NCBI GenBank assembly: GCA_003514205.1
Contig: DORQ01000328.1
Span: 1-10,645 of the forward strand
From: Acidimicrobiaceae bacterium
GTDB lineage: Bacteria > Actinomycetota > Acidimicrobiia > Acidimicrobiales > Microtrichaceae
Length of the DNA stretch: 10,645 nucleotides
Reading direction: 5' to 3'
Shown here: positions 1-7,736 of the stretch, piece by piece
Layout: the number at the start of each line of letters is the position of its first letter
Numbering within the stretch: position 1 is the stretch's first letter
Position numbers and translations under genes: made by a program
Notes under the pieces: model-generated
Told to the model about the DNA's origin: nothing
The model's database searches: none
Seen by the model: only the letters and a program-made list of their open reading frames with translations

Positions 1-632
1 TCCGCCTTCGCCTGAGCTCCAGTTCCGGGCAACGAGGACACCACCGAGGCGAAAATGATCAGCGACATGCCGTTTCCGATTCCCCGTTGAGTAATCGTCT
101 CCCCGATCCACATGAGTAGCGCTGTTCCCGCGGTGAGCGTGAGAACAATGAGTGCAACCCGGAATCCACCGAAGTTGGGAACGAGGTCGATGTTGGCGTT
201 GTTTGAGAGACCGCCGCCACCGTTGTGGAACAAGAAGACCAAACTTGTGGATTGAAGCACCGAGATGGCGATGGTTACATACCGGGTCCACTGAGTCGTC
301 TTGCGTTGCCCGACAGCACCCTGTTCTTGCCACTGCTGCAGCTTGGGGATCACCACCGTCAGGATCTGCATGATGATCGAGCTCGTGATGTAGGGCATGA
401 TCCCGAGTGCGAAGAGCGCGAAGTTGGTCAACGCATTTCCGCTGAAGAGCTGCAGGAACGCAAGAACCCCACCCTCTCGAGCCTGGTCCTTGATCGCGGC
501 CACCGCAGACTGATCGATGCCCGGCACCGCAACATAGGAACCCAGACGATAGATCGCCAACATGGCAATCGTGAACAGGACCTTGTTGCGAAGATCGGGG
601 ACCTTCAGCACATTCCTGATCGTTGATAACAC
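1..632 (-). CDS. secY: Preprotein translocase subunit SecY (partial, C-terminal half beyond window)
   Basis: SecY forms the membrane pore of the Sec translocon with SecE and SecG, and passes secreted and membrane proteins out of the cytoplasm. I translated 210 residues, about half of the usual 420-440; the gene runs off the window edge with no frame break. It opens VLSTIRNVLKVPDLRNKVLF, the family's N-terminus. TM1 lies near residues 18-38. The plug/TM2 region is near 57-95 and contains GIMPYITSSIIMQIL. TM3 is near 115-135 and TM4 near 155-176. The signature MWIGETITQRGIGNGMSLII spans about 174-193, where TM5 begins. The start is GTG at 632, chosen because AGGAG sits 5 nt upstream and the homology begins exactly there. 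It is the last visible gene of the operon; adk and map often follow secY in Actinobacteria, but this cannot be seen here. Confidence 0.97.
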   Translation of the reverse strand, partial: MLSTIRNVLKVPDLRNKVLFTIAMLAIYRLGSYVAVPGIDQSAVAAIKDQAREGGVLAFLQLFSGNALTNFALFALGIMPYITSSIIMQILTVVIPKLQQWQEQGAVGQRKTTQWTRYVTIAISVLQSTSLVFLFHNGGGGLSNNANIDLVPNFGGFRVALIVLTLTAGTALLMWIGETITQRGIGNGMSLIIFASVVSSLPGTGAQAKA

Positions 633-637
633 GGCCG

Positions 638-642
638 CTCCT
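638..642 (-). promoter_or_regulatory. Shine-Dalgarno of secY (fixes the GTG start)
   Basis: The minus strand reads AGGAG here, 5 nt before the GTG at 632. It is the only good ribosome binding site near the start of SecY homology, and supports GTG initiation. Confidence 0.7.
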
Positions 643-662
643 GGCGAGTAGAGGAAAGGTCA

Positions 663-687
663 ACGGGCTCCTCAGAGCCTGACCCGT
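663..687 (-). promoter_or_regulatory. Stem-loop in the rplO-secY spacer
   Basis: The roughly 100-nt gap between the rplO stop (733) and secY start (632) is one of only two long breaks in the operon. On the minus strand, GGCTC (679-675) and GAGCC (670-666) pair perfectly around a TGAG tetraloop. ACG/CGT (687-685 with 665-663) extends the stem across a 5-nt bulge. There is no T tract after it, so it is a poor intrinsic terminator. It could be an attenuator, a processing site or a chance fold. No convincing promoter was seen in the gap. Confidence 0.25.
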
Positions 688-732
688 GAGAACACTTTTC
701 AGCAACCACACTAGGCGGTCGCCGACAAGAAA

Positions 733-1218
733 CTAGCGGTTCGTGTGAGCACTTCCGTGGAAAGCCGGACGAACCCCGAATGGCTTGGAAACGATCTCGG
801 TCGACCCGCCGGCAGCAGTGATCGCCGCCTCAGCGCTCTTGGAGAAACCGTGAGCTGAAACCGATACCTTGCGAGTAAGTTCACCTCGAGCAAGAACTTT
901 CACAAGTGCGCCCTTGGAAACAAGGCCTTTCGAGTACAGGCTCTCAGGCGTGATCACATCGAGTCCGCACTCCTGAAGCGTGTCCAAGTTGATCGCCTGA
1001 TACTCGACCCGAAATGGGTTGTTGAACCCGCGGAGCTTGGGGATACGCATGCTCATTGGAAGCTGGCCACCCTCAAAGCTCACTGGGATGGATCCACGAG
1101 CTTTCTGGCCCTTGGTTCCACGTCCAGCAGTCTTGCCGCCCTTGCCGCCAATACCCCGACCGACTCGTTTGCGACGCTTCGTCGCGCCCTCAGCGGGCTT
1201 GAGATCATGAACCTTCAT
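733..1218 (-). CDS. rplO: 50S ribosomal protein L15
   Basis: L15 is a late-assembling large-subunit protein that threads a basic, glycine-rich arm into 23S rRNA. The 161-residue product is slightly longer than the 144 residues of E. coli. Residues 1-45 are the typical arm ([20 protein letters not shown], then [18 protein letters not shown]), followed by [21 protein letters not shown], a hallmark of the family. The C-terminal globular part runs to about 155 and contains the [20 protein letters not shown] strand region. The ATG overlaps the stop of rpmD by 4 nt (ATGA), with GAGG a few bases upstream, so the two are probably translationally coupled. Nothing in the protein is unusual. Confidence 0.97.
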   Translation of the reverse strand: MKVHDLKPAEGATKRRKRVGRGIGGKGGKTAGRGTKGQKARGSIPVSFEGGQLPMSMRIPKLRGFNNPFRVEYQAINLDTLQECGLDVITPESLYSKGLVSKGALVKVLARGELTRKVSVSAHGFSKSAEAAITAAGGSTEIVSKPFGVRPAFHGSAHTNR

Positions 1219-1403
1219 TCGCTTACCTCTTCGACAGAAACCAAATGCGGAACCTTCGCGATTTGGCCGCGAGTGTCAGGGGTATCAGGCAGTACATTCG
1301 ACTGACCAATTCCCCGAAGACCCAGCGCACGAAGTGTTCCTCGCTGCTTGGGCTTGGTCCCAATGGAGGACCGAACTTGTGAGACCTTCAACTTGGTCGC
1401 CAT
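1215..1403 (-). CDS. rpmD: 50S ribosomal protein L30
   Basis: L30 is a small peripheral protein of the large subunit, found in a subset of bacteria. The 62-residue product starts [20 protein letters not shown]. It contains the conserved [20 protein letters not shown] stretch and ends in [15 protein letters not shown], matching the usual L30 length and fold. A GTG lies directly before the ATG (1406) and would add one residue. I chose the ATG at 1403 because GAGGTGA, inside the end of rpsE, is better spaced to it. The ATG shares one base with the rpsE stop (TGATG), and the rpmD stop overlaps rplO by 4 nt. Confidence 0.93.
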   Translation of the reverse strand: MATKLKVSQVRSSIGTKPKQRGTLRALGLRGIGQSNVLPDTPDTRGQIAKVPHLVSVEEVSE

Positions 1404-1972
1404 CACTTCACCTCAAATGGCTCAGGAGCCGGTCCGCGCTGAGACTCTCGATACGCATTCAGAAGCCCCTTTGGAACGAATTCCTCGGGATCCAGTCCAC
1501 GGAGCCGGGCAATTTCATCTGGTCGACGAAGATTCTGCAATCCGTTAATCGTTGCCCGAGCGACGTTGATGTAATTCGAGGAGCCAAGCGACTTGCAAAG
1601 CACGTCATGAATGCCAGCCTCTTCAAGGATCTGCCGTGCCGCGCCGCCGGCGATCACACCAGTACCAGGGGCAGCGGGTTGCAAGAGCACGCGTCCCGCA
1701 CCAAGAACGCCGATCACGGGGTGAACAATGGTCGAGCCTGCGAGGGCAACCGAGAAGAGGTTCTTTCGAGCCTCCTCAGTCCCCTTCTGGATGGCAAGCG
1801 GCACTTCTTTCGCTTTGCCATATCCGAGACCTACCCGGCCTGCGCCGTCACCGATCACCACGAGCGCCGTGAATGAGAATCTACGACCGCCCTTGACCAC
1901 CTTGGCGACACGGTTGATGTTGATCACCCGTGAATCGCGCAGTTGAATATCGGAATCGTTACCAACCACCAT
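1403..1972 (-). CDS. rpsE: 30S ribosomal protein S5
   Basis: S5 sits at the mRNA entry channel of the small subunit near S3 and S4, and contributes to translational accuracy. The 189-residue product has the N-terminal double-stranded-RNA-binding-like domain near residues 10-75 ([20 protein letters not shown], then [20 protein letters not shown]). The C-terminal domain follows near 85-160 ([20 protein letters not shown], then [15 protein letters not shown]). The tail [19 protein letters not shown] resembles high-GC Gram-positive S5 proteins. The ATG shares one base with the rplR stop, so coupling is likely. Length and motifs are normal. Confidence 0.97.
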   Translation of the reverse strand: MVVGNDSDIQLRDSRVININRVAKVVKGGRRFSFTALVVIGDGAGRVGLGYGKAKEVPLAIQKGTEEARKNLFSVALAGSTIVHPVIGVLGAGRVLLQPAAPGTGVIAGGAARQILEEAGIHDVLCKSLGSSNYINVARATINGLQNLRRPDEIARLRGLDPEEFVPKGLLNAYRESQRGPAPEPFEVK

Positions 1973-2325
1973 CAGAACTCCAATCCTGCTTCACGAGCGG
2001 CCTCAGCAACTGCTGCGACACGACCGTGGTAGCGGTTTCCGCCACGATCAAACACCACTGCGCTCACTCCGGCTTCCTTTGCCCGTTGAGCGACCAGCTC
2101 GCCGACCTTTGCGGAGCCTTCACGATTGCCTCCAACCGATCGAAGCGCTGGCTCATGAGTCGATGCGGCCGCAAGAGTGCGGCCCGTCGAATCGTCGATC
2201 ACCTGCGCAACGGTGTGTCGGTTTGAGCGGAAGACTGCAAGACGCGGACGTTCTGCGGTTCCCTGCACGAGTTTGCGGACCCTGGCATGGCGACGAAGTC
2301 GCGCATCCCGGGTGAACTTGGCCAT
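1972..2325 (-). CDS. rplR: 50S ribosomal protein L18
   Basis: L18 binds 5S rRNA with L5 and anchors it to the central protuberance of the large subunit. The 117-residue product is family length. It has the basic N-terminus [18 protein letters not shown], then [20 protein letters not shown], and the C-terminal [20 protein letters not shown] signature. I chose the ATG at 2325, where L18 homology begins. An in-frame ATG at 2334 (adding MTD) is possible, and neither has a strong Shine-Dalgarno. The 40-nt gap to rplF is the longest inside the spc part before secY, so this gene may be less tightly coupled than its neighbours. Confidence 0.96.
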   Translation of the reverse strand: MAKFTRDARLRRHARVRKLVQGTAERPRLAVFRSNRHTVAQVIDDSTGRTLAAASTHEPALRSVGGNREGSAKVGELVAQRAKEAGVSAVVFDRGGNRYHGRVAAVAEAAREAGLEF

Positions 2326-2365
2326 GTCTGTCATGCCCGTACGACACTTTCTCTCGAGCAGCGCA

Positions 2366-2905
2366 TCACTTGCCTGCCTTGCCGGCCTTGCGGCGGACAC
2401 GTTCTGTTGTATAGCGCACACCCTTACCCTTGTAGGGCTCAGGCTTGCGAATTGATCGAATGTTGGCCGCTACCTGACCAACCAGCTGCTTGTCGATCCC
2501 GTGGATCTCGATGCGAGTTGGCTGCGGGACAACAAACTGAATGCCTTCGGGTGCTACCACCTCAACCGGGTGAGAGAAGCCCAACTGCAGGTCGAGAGCG
2601 GAATCGCCCCGAGCCGCAGCCCTGTAGCCCACTCCGACGATGTCGAGGTCCTTGCGGAAGCCTTGCGTCACGCCGAGCACCATGTTGTTCACCAACGAAC
2701 GGAACATGCCGTGCAGAGATCGGCTTTCACGGCCATCATCTGGCCGTTCGACGAGGAGTTCGCTGTCGTCCTGACGAACTGTCAGGGCACCAGGAATCGG
2801 CTGAGACAGGCTGCCCTTCGGACCTGTGACAGTCACTGCACCGGCGTCGAGATCAATCGACACGCCAGCTGGAATAGATATCGGCGCTTTACCAATTCTG
2901 GACAT
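2366..2905 (-). CDS. rplF: 50S ribosomal protein L6
   Basis: L6 lies at the base of the L7/L12 stalk, close to the sarcin-ricin loop, and helps bind translation GTPases. The 179-residue product starts [20 protein letters not shown]. It has two duplicated L6 domains, near residues 10-80 and 85-165. The second contains [14 protein letters not shown] and [21 protein letters not shown], and ends in the classic [14 protein letters not shown] motif with a short basic tail. It starts 4 nt after the rpsH stop, with GGTGA overlapping that stop codon as the likely ribosome binding site. Length and sequence are normal. Confidence 0.97.
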   Translation of the reverse strand: MSRIGKAPISIPAGVSIDLDAGAVTVTGPKGSLSQPIPGALTVRQDDSELLVERPDDGRESRSLHGMFRSLVNNMVLGVTQGFRKDLDIVGVGYRAAARGDSALDLQLGFSHPVEVVAPEGIQFVVPQPTRIEIHGIDKQLVGQVAANIRSIRKPEPYKGKGVRYTTERVRRKAGKAGK

Positions 2906-2909
2906 GCCG

Positions 2910-3314
2910 TCACCAGACCTTGCAGAGAATCTCGCCGCCCACTCGGCGCTTACGCGCCTCGCGATCAGTCAAGAGACCCAAGGAAGTAGAAAGGACTGCA
3001 ATTCCGAGACCGCCGAGAACACGTGGCACCTCAGTCGACTTTGAATACACACGAAGACCAGGCTTAGAAATGCGCTGGATGCCAGAGATGACTCGTTCCC
3101 GCTCGGGGGAGTACTTCAGCTGGATCGTGAGCACCTGCTCTGGGGAGTTAGGCCGAGGCTCAACTGCGAACTCTCCGATGTACCCCTCTTTACGAAGCAG
3201 GGCTGCGAGAGCCAGCTTCTGGCGAGAGCTCGGCATCGACACGTCATCGTGCATCGCTGTATTCGCATTGCGAATACGGGTCAGCATGTCTGCGATGGGA
3301 TCAGTCATTGTCAT
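2910..3314 (-). CDS. rpsH: 30S ribosomal protein S8
   Basis: S8 is a primary binder of 16S rRNA helix 21 and organises the central domain. In E. coli it also represses the spc operon by binding mRNA near the L5 start, but that site was not identified here. The product has 134 residues. It begins [20 protein letters not shown] and ends with the RNA-binding region [36 protein letters not shown], both diagnostic. I kept the first ATG (3314) because AAGGGG lies 7 nt upstream; the second ATG at 3308 matches the start used in many homologues. The gap to rpsN is 12 nt. Confidence 0.97.
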   Translation of the reverse strand: MTMTDPIADMLTRIRNANTAMHDDVSMPSSRQKLALAALLRKEGYIGEFAVEPRPNSPEQVLTIQLKYSPERERVISGIQRISKPGLRVYSKSTEVPRVLGGLGIAVLSTSLGLLTDREARKRRVGGEILCKVW

Positions 3315-3326
3315 AAGTTCGCCCCT

Positions 3327-3512
3327 TCACCAACTGGCCTTGGTCACGCCTGGCAAATCGCCTGCGTGCGCCAATTCCCGTAGACAGATACGGCAAAGTC
3401 CGAAGGTACGAAACACTGCGCGAGGACGGCCGCAACGCTGGCATCGCGTGTAGCCACGTACTTTGAACTTTGGCTTCTTTTGCTGTTTGTTGATCAGCGC
3501 TTTGGTTGCCAT
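3327..3512 (-). CDS. rpsN: 30S ribosomal protein S14, zinc-binding (type Z) form
   Basis: S14 assembles late into the 3' head domain of the 30S subunit next to S3 and S10. This is the short, 61-residue C+ form, often called rpsZ or rpsN1, not the 100-residue form of E. coli. It has two CxxC pairs (C24, C27, C40, C43) within RCQRCGRP and LCRICLRE, which bind one zinc ion in this family. The sequence [20 protein letters not shown] and the ending LPGVTKASW are typical of Actinobacteria. It lies 5 nt after rplE. Many Actinobacteria also encode a zinc-free paralogue elsewhere for zinc starvation, which the window cannot show. Confidence 0.97.
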   Translation of the reverse strand: MATKALINKQQKKPKFKVRGYTRCQRCGRPRAVFRTFGLCRICLRELAHAGDLPGVTKASW

Positions 3513-3517
3513 GGCTG

Positions 3518-4087
3518 TTACTGCTGCCCTTCACGTCGGAATGGGAACTTGAATGCTTCGAGGAGCGCCTTGCCCTCTTCATTTGTTCGACCGGTGGTTA
3601 CGATGGTGATGTCCATTCCACGAGAGACGTCGACCTTGTCGTAGTCAATCTCAGGAAAGATCAGCTGTTCGGTAACTCCGAACGTGTAGTTGCCTCGCCC
3701 GTCAAAGCTCCGTGGATTCAAGCCTCGAAAGTCACGAACACGAGGAATAGCGAGCGTCAGCAGGCGGTCAAAGAACTCCCACATCTGATTGCCTCGAAGT
3801 GTCACCTTGACGCCGATGGGGTTGCCCTCGCGAAGCTTGAAGCCAGCAATCGACTTCTTCGCCTTAGTGACAACTGGCTTCTGGCCAGAAATGATTGTCA
3901 ACTCATCGACCACTTTGTCGATCAGTTGTTTGTGCTCGGTTGCGCCGCCGCAGCCGACATTGATCACGATCTTCTCAAGTCGAGGGACTTGCATCACATT
4001 CGGCAGACCCAAGTCTGTCTGCAGCTTTGCTCGAATCTCGTCGTTATAGATTGACTTGAGTCGCGGGACTTCTAGAGATGTTGCCAT
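3518..4087 (-). CDS. rplE: 50S ribosomal protein L5
   Basis: L5 binds 5S rRNA and helix 84 of 23S rRNA in the central protuberance, and touches the P-site tRNA. The 189-residue product shows the family's order of motifs. [20 protein letters not shown] is near residues 36-55. ITGQ-like [20 protein letters not shown] follows, then [12 protein letters not shown], then the [18 protein letters not shown] block. The C-terminal [17 protein letters not shown] region and DITIVTT motif are intact. The ATG shares a base with the rplX stop (TGATG). Length is slightly above the 179 of E. coli, as usual in Actinobacteria. Confidence 0.97.
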   Translation of the reverse strand: MATSLEVPRLKSIYNDEIRAKLQTDLGLPNVMQVPRLEKIVINVGCGGATEHKQLIDKVVDELTIISGQKPVVTKAKKSIAGFKLREGNPIGVKVTLRGNQMWEFFDRLLTLAIPRVRDFRGLNPRSFDGRGNYTFGVTEQLIFPEIDYDKVDVSRGMDITIVTTGRTNEEGKALLEAFKFPFRREGQQ

Positions 4088-4392
4088 CAGATCTCCGCTC
4101 CTGTTCTTCTGCTTACTCGCTTCTTGGTGCCGTCTGCCTCGACGACGTAGCCAATTCGGGTCGGCTTACCGTCAGCAGCAAGAATCGCAACATTGGAGAC
4201 ATCGATTGGCATCTCTTTCTCTACGATTCCACCCTGCTCCATCGCACGGCTTGGCTTACGGTGCCGTTTCACAACGTTGACGCCCTCGACGACGACTTTG
4301 CCTTCAGACGGAAGGGCCAATTTGACGACCCCTTCCTTGCCTTTGTCCTTGCCAGCAAGCACAACGACTCGATCATCTTTACGAATCTTCAT
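4087..4392 (-). CDS. rplX: 50S ribosomal protein L24
   Basis: L24 is one of the two proteins that start assembly of the 50S subunit, and lies near the exit of the peptide tunnel. The 101-residue product begins [20 protein letters not shown], a KOW motif covering about residues 4-31, followed by [14 protein letters not shown] and the [20 protein letters not shown] segment that mark bacterial L24. A GTG at 4395 would add one residue. I chose the ATG at 4392 because GGAGG, in the last codons of rplN, is 7 nt upstream of it. The ATG shares one base with the rplN stop. Confidence 0.96.
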   Translation of the reverse strand: MKIRKDDRVVVLAGKDKGKEGVVKLALPSEGKVVVEGVNVVKRHRKPSRAMEQGGIVEKEMPIDVSNVAILAADGKPTRIGYVVEADGTKKRVSRRTGAEI

Positions 4393-4760
4393 CACAGCAC
4401 CTCCGGGGCGAGCGAAACGATCCGCATGAACTTCTTATCTCGCAGCTCGCGGCCGACTGGGCCGAAGATGCGCGTTCCACGCGGTTGCTTCGAATCGTTG
4501 ATGAGCACCGCCGCGTTCTCGTCGAATCGAATATAGGAGCCGTCTGGTCGACGCTTTTCCTTCTTCACTCGAACGACGACGCATTTCACGACGTCACCCT
4601 TCTTCACCGCCGCACCGGGCAAGGCATCCTTGACAGTAGCAACGAAGATGTCGCCGATCGACGCATATCGTCGCCGGGAGCCTCCGAGCACCTTGATGCA
4701 CAGAACTTCCTTCGCACCAGAGTTGTCTGCCACTCGAAGTCGAGACTCTTGTTGGATCAT
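4392..4760 (-). CDS. rplN: 50S ribosomal protein L14
   Basis: L14 is a highly conserved protein at the subunit interface that forms bridges to 16S rRNA. In other bacteria it is also the docking site of the silencing factor RsfS. The 122-residue product is exactly family length. It begins [20 protein letters not shown] and carries [16 protein letters not shown], then [20 protein letters not shown] and [20 protein letters not shown], all diagnostic and intact. Its ATG overlaps the stop of rpsQ by 4 nt (ATGA), so translation is probably coupled. Nothing in it is unusual. Confidence 0.98.
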   Translation of the reverse strand: MIQQESRLRVADNSGAKEVLCIKVLGGSRRRYASIGDIFVATVKDALPGAAVKKGDVVKCVVVRVKKEKRRPDGSYIRFDENAAVLINDSKQPRGTRIFGPVGRELRDKKFMRIVSLAPEVL

Positions 4761-5041
4761 CGGGCACGCTCCAGGATCTCCACTATTCGCCAGCGCTTCA
4801 GCTTTGACAACGGTCGCGTTTCTGCCACTCGTACGCGGTCGCCCACGTTGAGCTCATTGGCTTCGTCATGCACGTACAGCTTGGTATTGCGCAGCAGCGT
4901 CTTTGAGTACTTCTTGTGGCGCACTCGCTCGGTGACGGTGACAATCACGGTCTTGTCCATTGCGTTCGAGGTGACTAGCCCTTCTCGAACCTTCCGAGCG
5001 TTTCGCTCAGTCGTCGTACCTTCGGTCATGTTCTCACTCAT
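4757..5041 (-). CDS. rpsQ: 30S ribosomal protein S17
   Basis: S17 is an early-assembling OB-fold protein that binds the 5' domain of 16S rRNA. The 94-residue product has an N-terminal extension of about 18 residues ([20 protein letters not shown]) before the core. The core reads [20 protein letters not shown], with [22 protein letters not shown] and [17 protein letters not shown] following, the standard S17 blocks. An in-frame ATG at 5029 would shorten the extension. I kept 5041 because it makes a 4-nt ATGA overlap with rpmC, the pattern used elsewhere here. Short polar extensions at this end are common in actinobacterial S17. Confidence 0.95.
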   Translation of the reverse strand: MSENMTEGTTTERNARKVREGLVTSNAMDKTVIVTVTERVRHKKYSKTLLRNTKLYVHDEANELNVGDRVRVAETRPLSKLKRWRIVEILERAR

Positions 5042-5253
5042 TTCGCATCGACCTGCTCTGCAGCCGCAATCTCACGTGCACGCAACTCGGTAAGGATCCG
5101 GGCAACCATTCGCTTCTCGTTTGCCAACTTGGAGGTGTTTTCCAGCGCCCCAGTTGCGAGTTTGAAACGGAGCTCGAAGAGTTCCTGCTTGCGACGAGCG
5201 AGTTCTTCGAGGAGCTCGGCGTCGCCCATGTCGTTCACTGTGCTGCGAGCCAT
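5038..5253 (-). CDS. rpmC: 50S ribosomal protein L29
   Basis: L29 lies beside L23 at the peptide exit, where trigger factor and SRP dock. The 71-residue product is two antiparallel helices: DAELLEELARRKQELFELRFKLATG, then a turn at ALENTSKLANEKR and RMVARILTELRAREIAA. The ELFELRFKLATGALEN signature is clear. The first residues ([10 protein letters not shown]) and the acidic C-terminus (AAEQVDAK) lie outside the conserved core. An internal Met at residue 9 is a possible alternative start, but the first ATG shares a base with the rplP stop, matching the operon's coupling pattern. Confidence 0.95.
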   Translation of the reverse strand: MARSTVNDMGDAELLEELARRKQELFELRFKLATGALENTSKLANEKRMVARILTELRAREIAAAEQVDAK

Positions 5254-5669
5254 CAGAAGCCTTCCTCCCGCTTGATGATCTTTGCCTTAATCGGGAGCTT
5301 CTGAATCGCTCGATTCAACGCGCCACGTGCAATCTCTTCGTCCGGGTATGAGAGCTCAAACATCACTCTGCCGGGTCGGACCACTGCAACCCACTTCTCG
5401 GGATTGCCTTTACCTGAGCCCATTCGGGTTTCTGCAGGCTTCTGCGTGATTGGCTTGTCAGGGAAGATATTGATCCACACCTGGCCGCCACGCTTGATAT
5501 GACGCGTCATCGCGATACGAGCTGCCTCAATCTGGCGGGCGGTAATCCAGCCTGGCTCAGTCGCCTGAATGCCGTACTGGCCGTAGGAGACAGATGCTCC
5601 ACCTTTTGTGTTTCCGGTCAGACGTCCGCGGTGTTGCTTGCGGTGCTTAACCTTTCTCGGCATCAACAT
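5253..5669 (-). CDS. rplP: 50S ribosomal protein L16
   Basis: L16 lines the tRNA A-site corridor of the 50S subunit and is a late assembly protein needed for peptidyl transfer. The 138-residue product starts [20 protein letters not shown], which closely matches the [13 protein letters not shown] start known from Actinobacteria, so I used ATG 5669 rather than the ATG two codons later. [20 protein letters not shown] and the [20 protein letters not shown] block are intact. The arginine at residue 82 aligns with the one that is hydroxylated in E. coli L16. It begins 2 nt after the rpsC stop, with GGTGA just upstream. Confidence 0.97.
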   Translation of the reverse strand: MLMPRKVKHRKQHRGRLTGNTKGGASVSYGQYGIQATEPGWITARQIEAARIAMTRHIKRGGQVWINIFPDKPITQKPAETRMGSGKGNPEKWVAVVRPGRVMFELSYPDEEIARGALNRAIQKLPIKAKIIKREEGF

Positions 5670-5671
5670 AA

Positions 5672-6577
5672 TCAGTCACCATCCCCGGGCCGGAAGTGCG
5701 GGGTCTCGTGATGCTGCCGCGTTGCCCGTTCAATTTGCTCTTCTTCTTCAAGCAGGCGTTCCAGATCTGGATCAGCCTCTTTCACCAGCGGCACTGTCTC
5801 CTCAACCTCGAGAGAGGCAGCGACGCTTTCAGCTCGGCGCTTAGCCGTGGAGGACACGACTCTTCGAGGAGCACGAGGATCACCAGCAGTCTCGCCGACA
5901 GCAAGAGCTGCCTCGCGAAGAGCCTTGTCATCGATCTGTGGCTTGTACGGCAGAATGTTGCCTTTGTAGATCCACACCTTCACGCCGATACGGCCGTAGG
6001 TAGTGTGCGCCTCTCGGAAGCCATAGTCGATATCTGCTCGAAGCGTATGCAGCGGGACTCGACCCTCCCGGTACCATTCGGTCCGGCTCATTTCCGCTCC
6101 ACCAAGCCGACCAGAGCACTGGACCCGGATACCGAGCGCCCCAGCCTTCTGTGCGTTCTGAACTGCTCGCTTCATCGCACGTCGGAAAGCAACACGTCCG
6201 ACAAGCTGATCCGCAACACCCTGAGCGATCAACGTGGCGTCAAGCTCTGGCTGCTTGATCTCTTGAATGTTCAGCTGGACCTTCGCATTGCCCGTGATCT
6301 TGGTCAGGCCAGTGCGAAGGCGATCTGCTTCAGCGCCACGACGACCAATCACGATTCCGGGACGCGCTGTGTGGACATCGACTCGAAGACGGTCGCGAGT
6401 TCGTTCGACCTCAACGCGGCTAATCGCGGCATTAGGAAGTTGAGTCATGATGAAATCTCGGATCTTCCAATCCTCGATGACATAGTCCACGTACTCTTGG
6501 CGGCTGGCAAACCAGCGAGACTTCCACTCGGTCGTTATTCCCAGCCGGAAGCCGTAGGGATTGACTTTCTGGCCCAT
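5672..6577 (-). CDS. rpsC: 30S ribosomal protein S3 with long C-terminal tail
   Basis: S3 forms the mRNA entry channel with S4 and S5 and has helicase-like activity on mRNA. The 301-residue product exceeds the 233 of E. coli. It begins [21 protein letters not shown] type II KH domain spans about residues 39-107, with the GxxG loop as GRRG at 78-81. The C-terminal domain contains [20 protein letters not shown] and [17 protein letters not shown]. From about 215 the tail is charged and not conserved in E. coli, with an acidic run near 268-280 ([16 protein letters not shown]). Actinobacterial S3 proteins often carry tails, but this one is on the long side. The ATG shares a base with the rplV stop. 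Confidence 0.97.
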   Translation of the reverse strand: MGQKVNPYGFRLGITTEWKSRWFASRQEYVDYVIEDWKIRDFIMTQLPNAAISRVEVERTRDRLRVDVHTARPGIVIGRRGAEADRLRTGLTKITGNAKVQLNIQEIKQPELDATLIAQGVADQLVGRVAFRRAMKRAVQNAQKAGALGIRVQCSGRLGGAEMSRTEWYREGRVPLHTLRADIDYGFREAHTTYGRIGVKVWIYKGNILPYKPQIDDKALREAALAVGETAGDPRAPRRVVSSTAKRRAESVAASLEVEETVPLVKEADPDLERLLEEEEQIERATRQHHETPHFRPGDGD

Positions 6578-7437
6578 CAGTTCTCTCCCTCGGTAGCGTC
6601 GTCTGAATCTGCTTCGGCGGCCTTCTTGGCCATGGATGGCGGAAGGGAGAACCCAGCAGCCTCAGCGGACTCAGCGGAGTCGAACCAGACCTCAGCGATC
6701 GTCCTTCCGTAGAACGGGCTGTCCTCAGGGTGATACAGCTTTGAGCTTGCATTTCCCTTAATCGTGAAACCATCGGGAGCGGAACCGTCTTCGTGCGCAG
6801 CCGCACTGCCAGGCCCGAATGGGGCCTCAGCGGACAAGTCGGCCAAGCCCTGCGGCGATGACTCGGACTCGATGACGTCAGCAGCCTCGGTGTCTGCGGA
6901 ATCTGCCGATGCCTCCTCAATAGAGGCCTCTGCGGCTGGAGCTTCTGACTCTGCGCCCTGAGCAGACTCACCGGACTTTCTGCTCTGAGCAACCCGTTGT
7001 GCTCGAGAGCCACCAGCAGCAGCGGCTGGTGAGCGTCGGGCAGCCTTGGCCTGAACAACCTCAAGGTCAGCTGATGAATACCGGCTCACGATGATGGTGA
7101 TGTGACAGGTTCGCTTGCGAATCTTGCCGGCCCGACCTCGCGCTCGTGGCCTAAATCGCTTGAGCGTCGGGCCTTCGTCTGCGAAGCAGGCCGAAACGTA
7201 GAGTTCGCTCGCCGCAATGCCGTCGTTGTGCTCGGCATTTGCTACTGCGGAGTCCAGAATCTTGATGATGGAATCCGCCGCGCCGCGCTCGGTGAATTGC
7301 AGGATTGCCCGCGCTTCGGCGACAGATTTGCCACGGATCAGATTCAGCACCTCGCGTGCCTTGTACGCGGAGAACCGCGCGTGGCGAAGCTGGGCCCGTG
7401 TGCCTGGGCGCTCGTTCGTCTTCACTCCAAATGCCAT
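6577..7437 (-). CDS. rplV: 50S ribosomal protein L22 with long C-terminal extension and extra domain
   Basis: L22 lines the peptide exit tunnel with a long beta hairpin and touches all domains of 23S rRNA. Residues 1-128 are a normal L22: [33 protein letters not shown], and the hairpin [29 protein letters not shown] near 89-117. The protein then continues to 286, against about 110-130 normally. Residues 129-160 are basic and Ala/Ser-rich. Residues 161-221 are acidic and low-complexity (Ala, Ser, Glu, Asp). Residues 222-268 form a compact region, [20 protein letters not shown] to FSLPPS, resembling the small 'sunset' type domain of other actinobacterial proteins. A short acidic tail ends it. 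The reading frame is unbroken, and the start and stop overlap rpsS and rpsC by one base each, so the extension is not an annotation artefact. The function of the added domain is unknown to me. Confidence 0.95.
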   Translation of the reverse strand: MAFGVKTNERPGTRAQLRHARFSAYKAREVLNLIRGKSVAEARAILQFTERGAADSIIKILDSAVANAEHNDGIAASELYVSACFADEGPTLKRFRPRARGRAGKIRKRTCHITIIVSRYSSADLEVVQAKAARRSPAAAAGGSRAQRVAQSRKSGESAQGAESEAPAAEASIEEASADSADTEAADVIESESSPQGLADLSAEAPFGPGSAAAHEDGSAPDGFTIKGNASSKLYHPEDSPFYGRTIAEVWFDSAESAEAAGFSLPPSMAKKAAEADSDDATEGEN

Positions 7438-7715
7438 TAGCGACGCCCTGACTTCTCTTGGCCGGCGTGGAACTTGAAGGTGCGAGTTGGTGCGAACTCG
7501 CCCAGCTTGTGGCCCACCATCGATTCGGTCAGATAGACCGGCACGTGCTTTCGACCATCGTGAACCGCAATGGTGTGGCCGACCATGTCAGGAATGACTG
7601 TCGATCGGCGTGACCATGTCTTGATGACTGTTTTGGTACCTGATTCGTTCAGTGCATCCACCTTCTTCAGGAGATGATCGTCTACGAAGGGACCCTTTTT
7701 TAGACTGCGAGGCAT
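7437..7715 (-). CDS. rpsS: 30S ribosomal protein S19
   Basis: S19 sits in the head of the 30S subunit with S13, close to the A-site tRNA and the bridge to L5. The 92-residue product is exactly family length. It begins [20 protein letters not shown] and contains [40 protein letters not shown] and [14 protein letters not shown], an uninterrupted set of S19 signatures. It starts 21 nt after rplB, with GAGG upstream at a rather long 12-nt spacing. The stop TAA shares a base with the rplV ATG. Confidence 0.98.
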   Translation of the reverse strand: MPRSLKKGPFVDDHLLKKVDALNESGTKTVIKTWSRRSTVIPDMVGHTIAVHDGRKHVPVYLTESMVGHKLGEFAPTRTFKFHAGQEKSGRR

Positions 7716-7736
7716 ACTGTTCTCTTTCCTCGACCC

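Noticed and set aside
5696..6712. Long plus-strand open frame opposite rpsC and rplV (338 codons)
   Set aside because: It is antisense to well-identified S3 and L22, with no family resemblance; a shadow of the coding strand's composition.
6775..6955. Repetitive Ala/Ser/Glu codons in rplV as a tandem DNA repeat or mobile element
   Set aside because: The bases are not arranged in regular repeat units. The repetition is at amino-acid composition level and the frame is intact.
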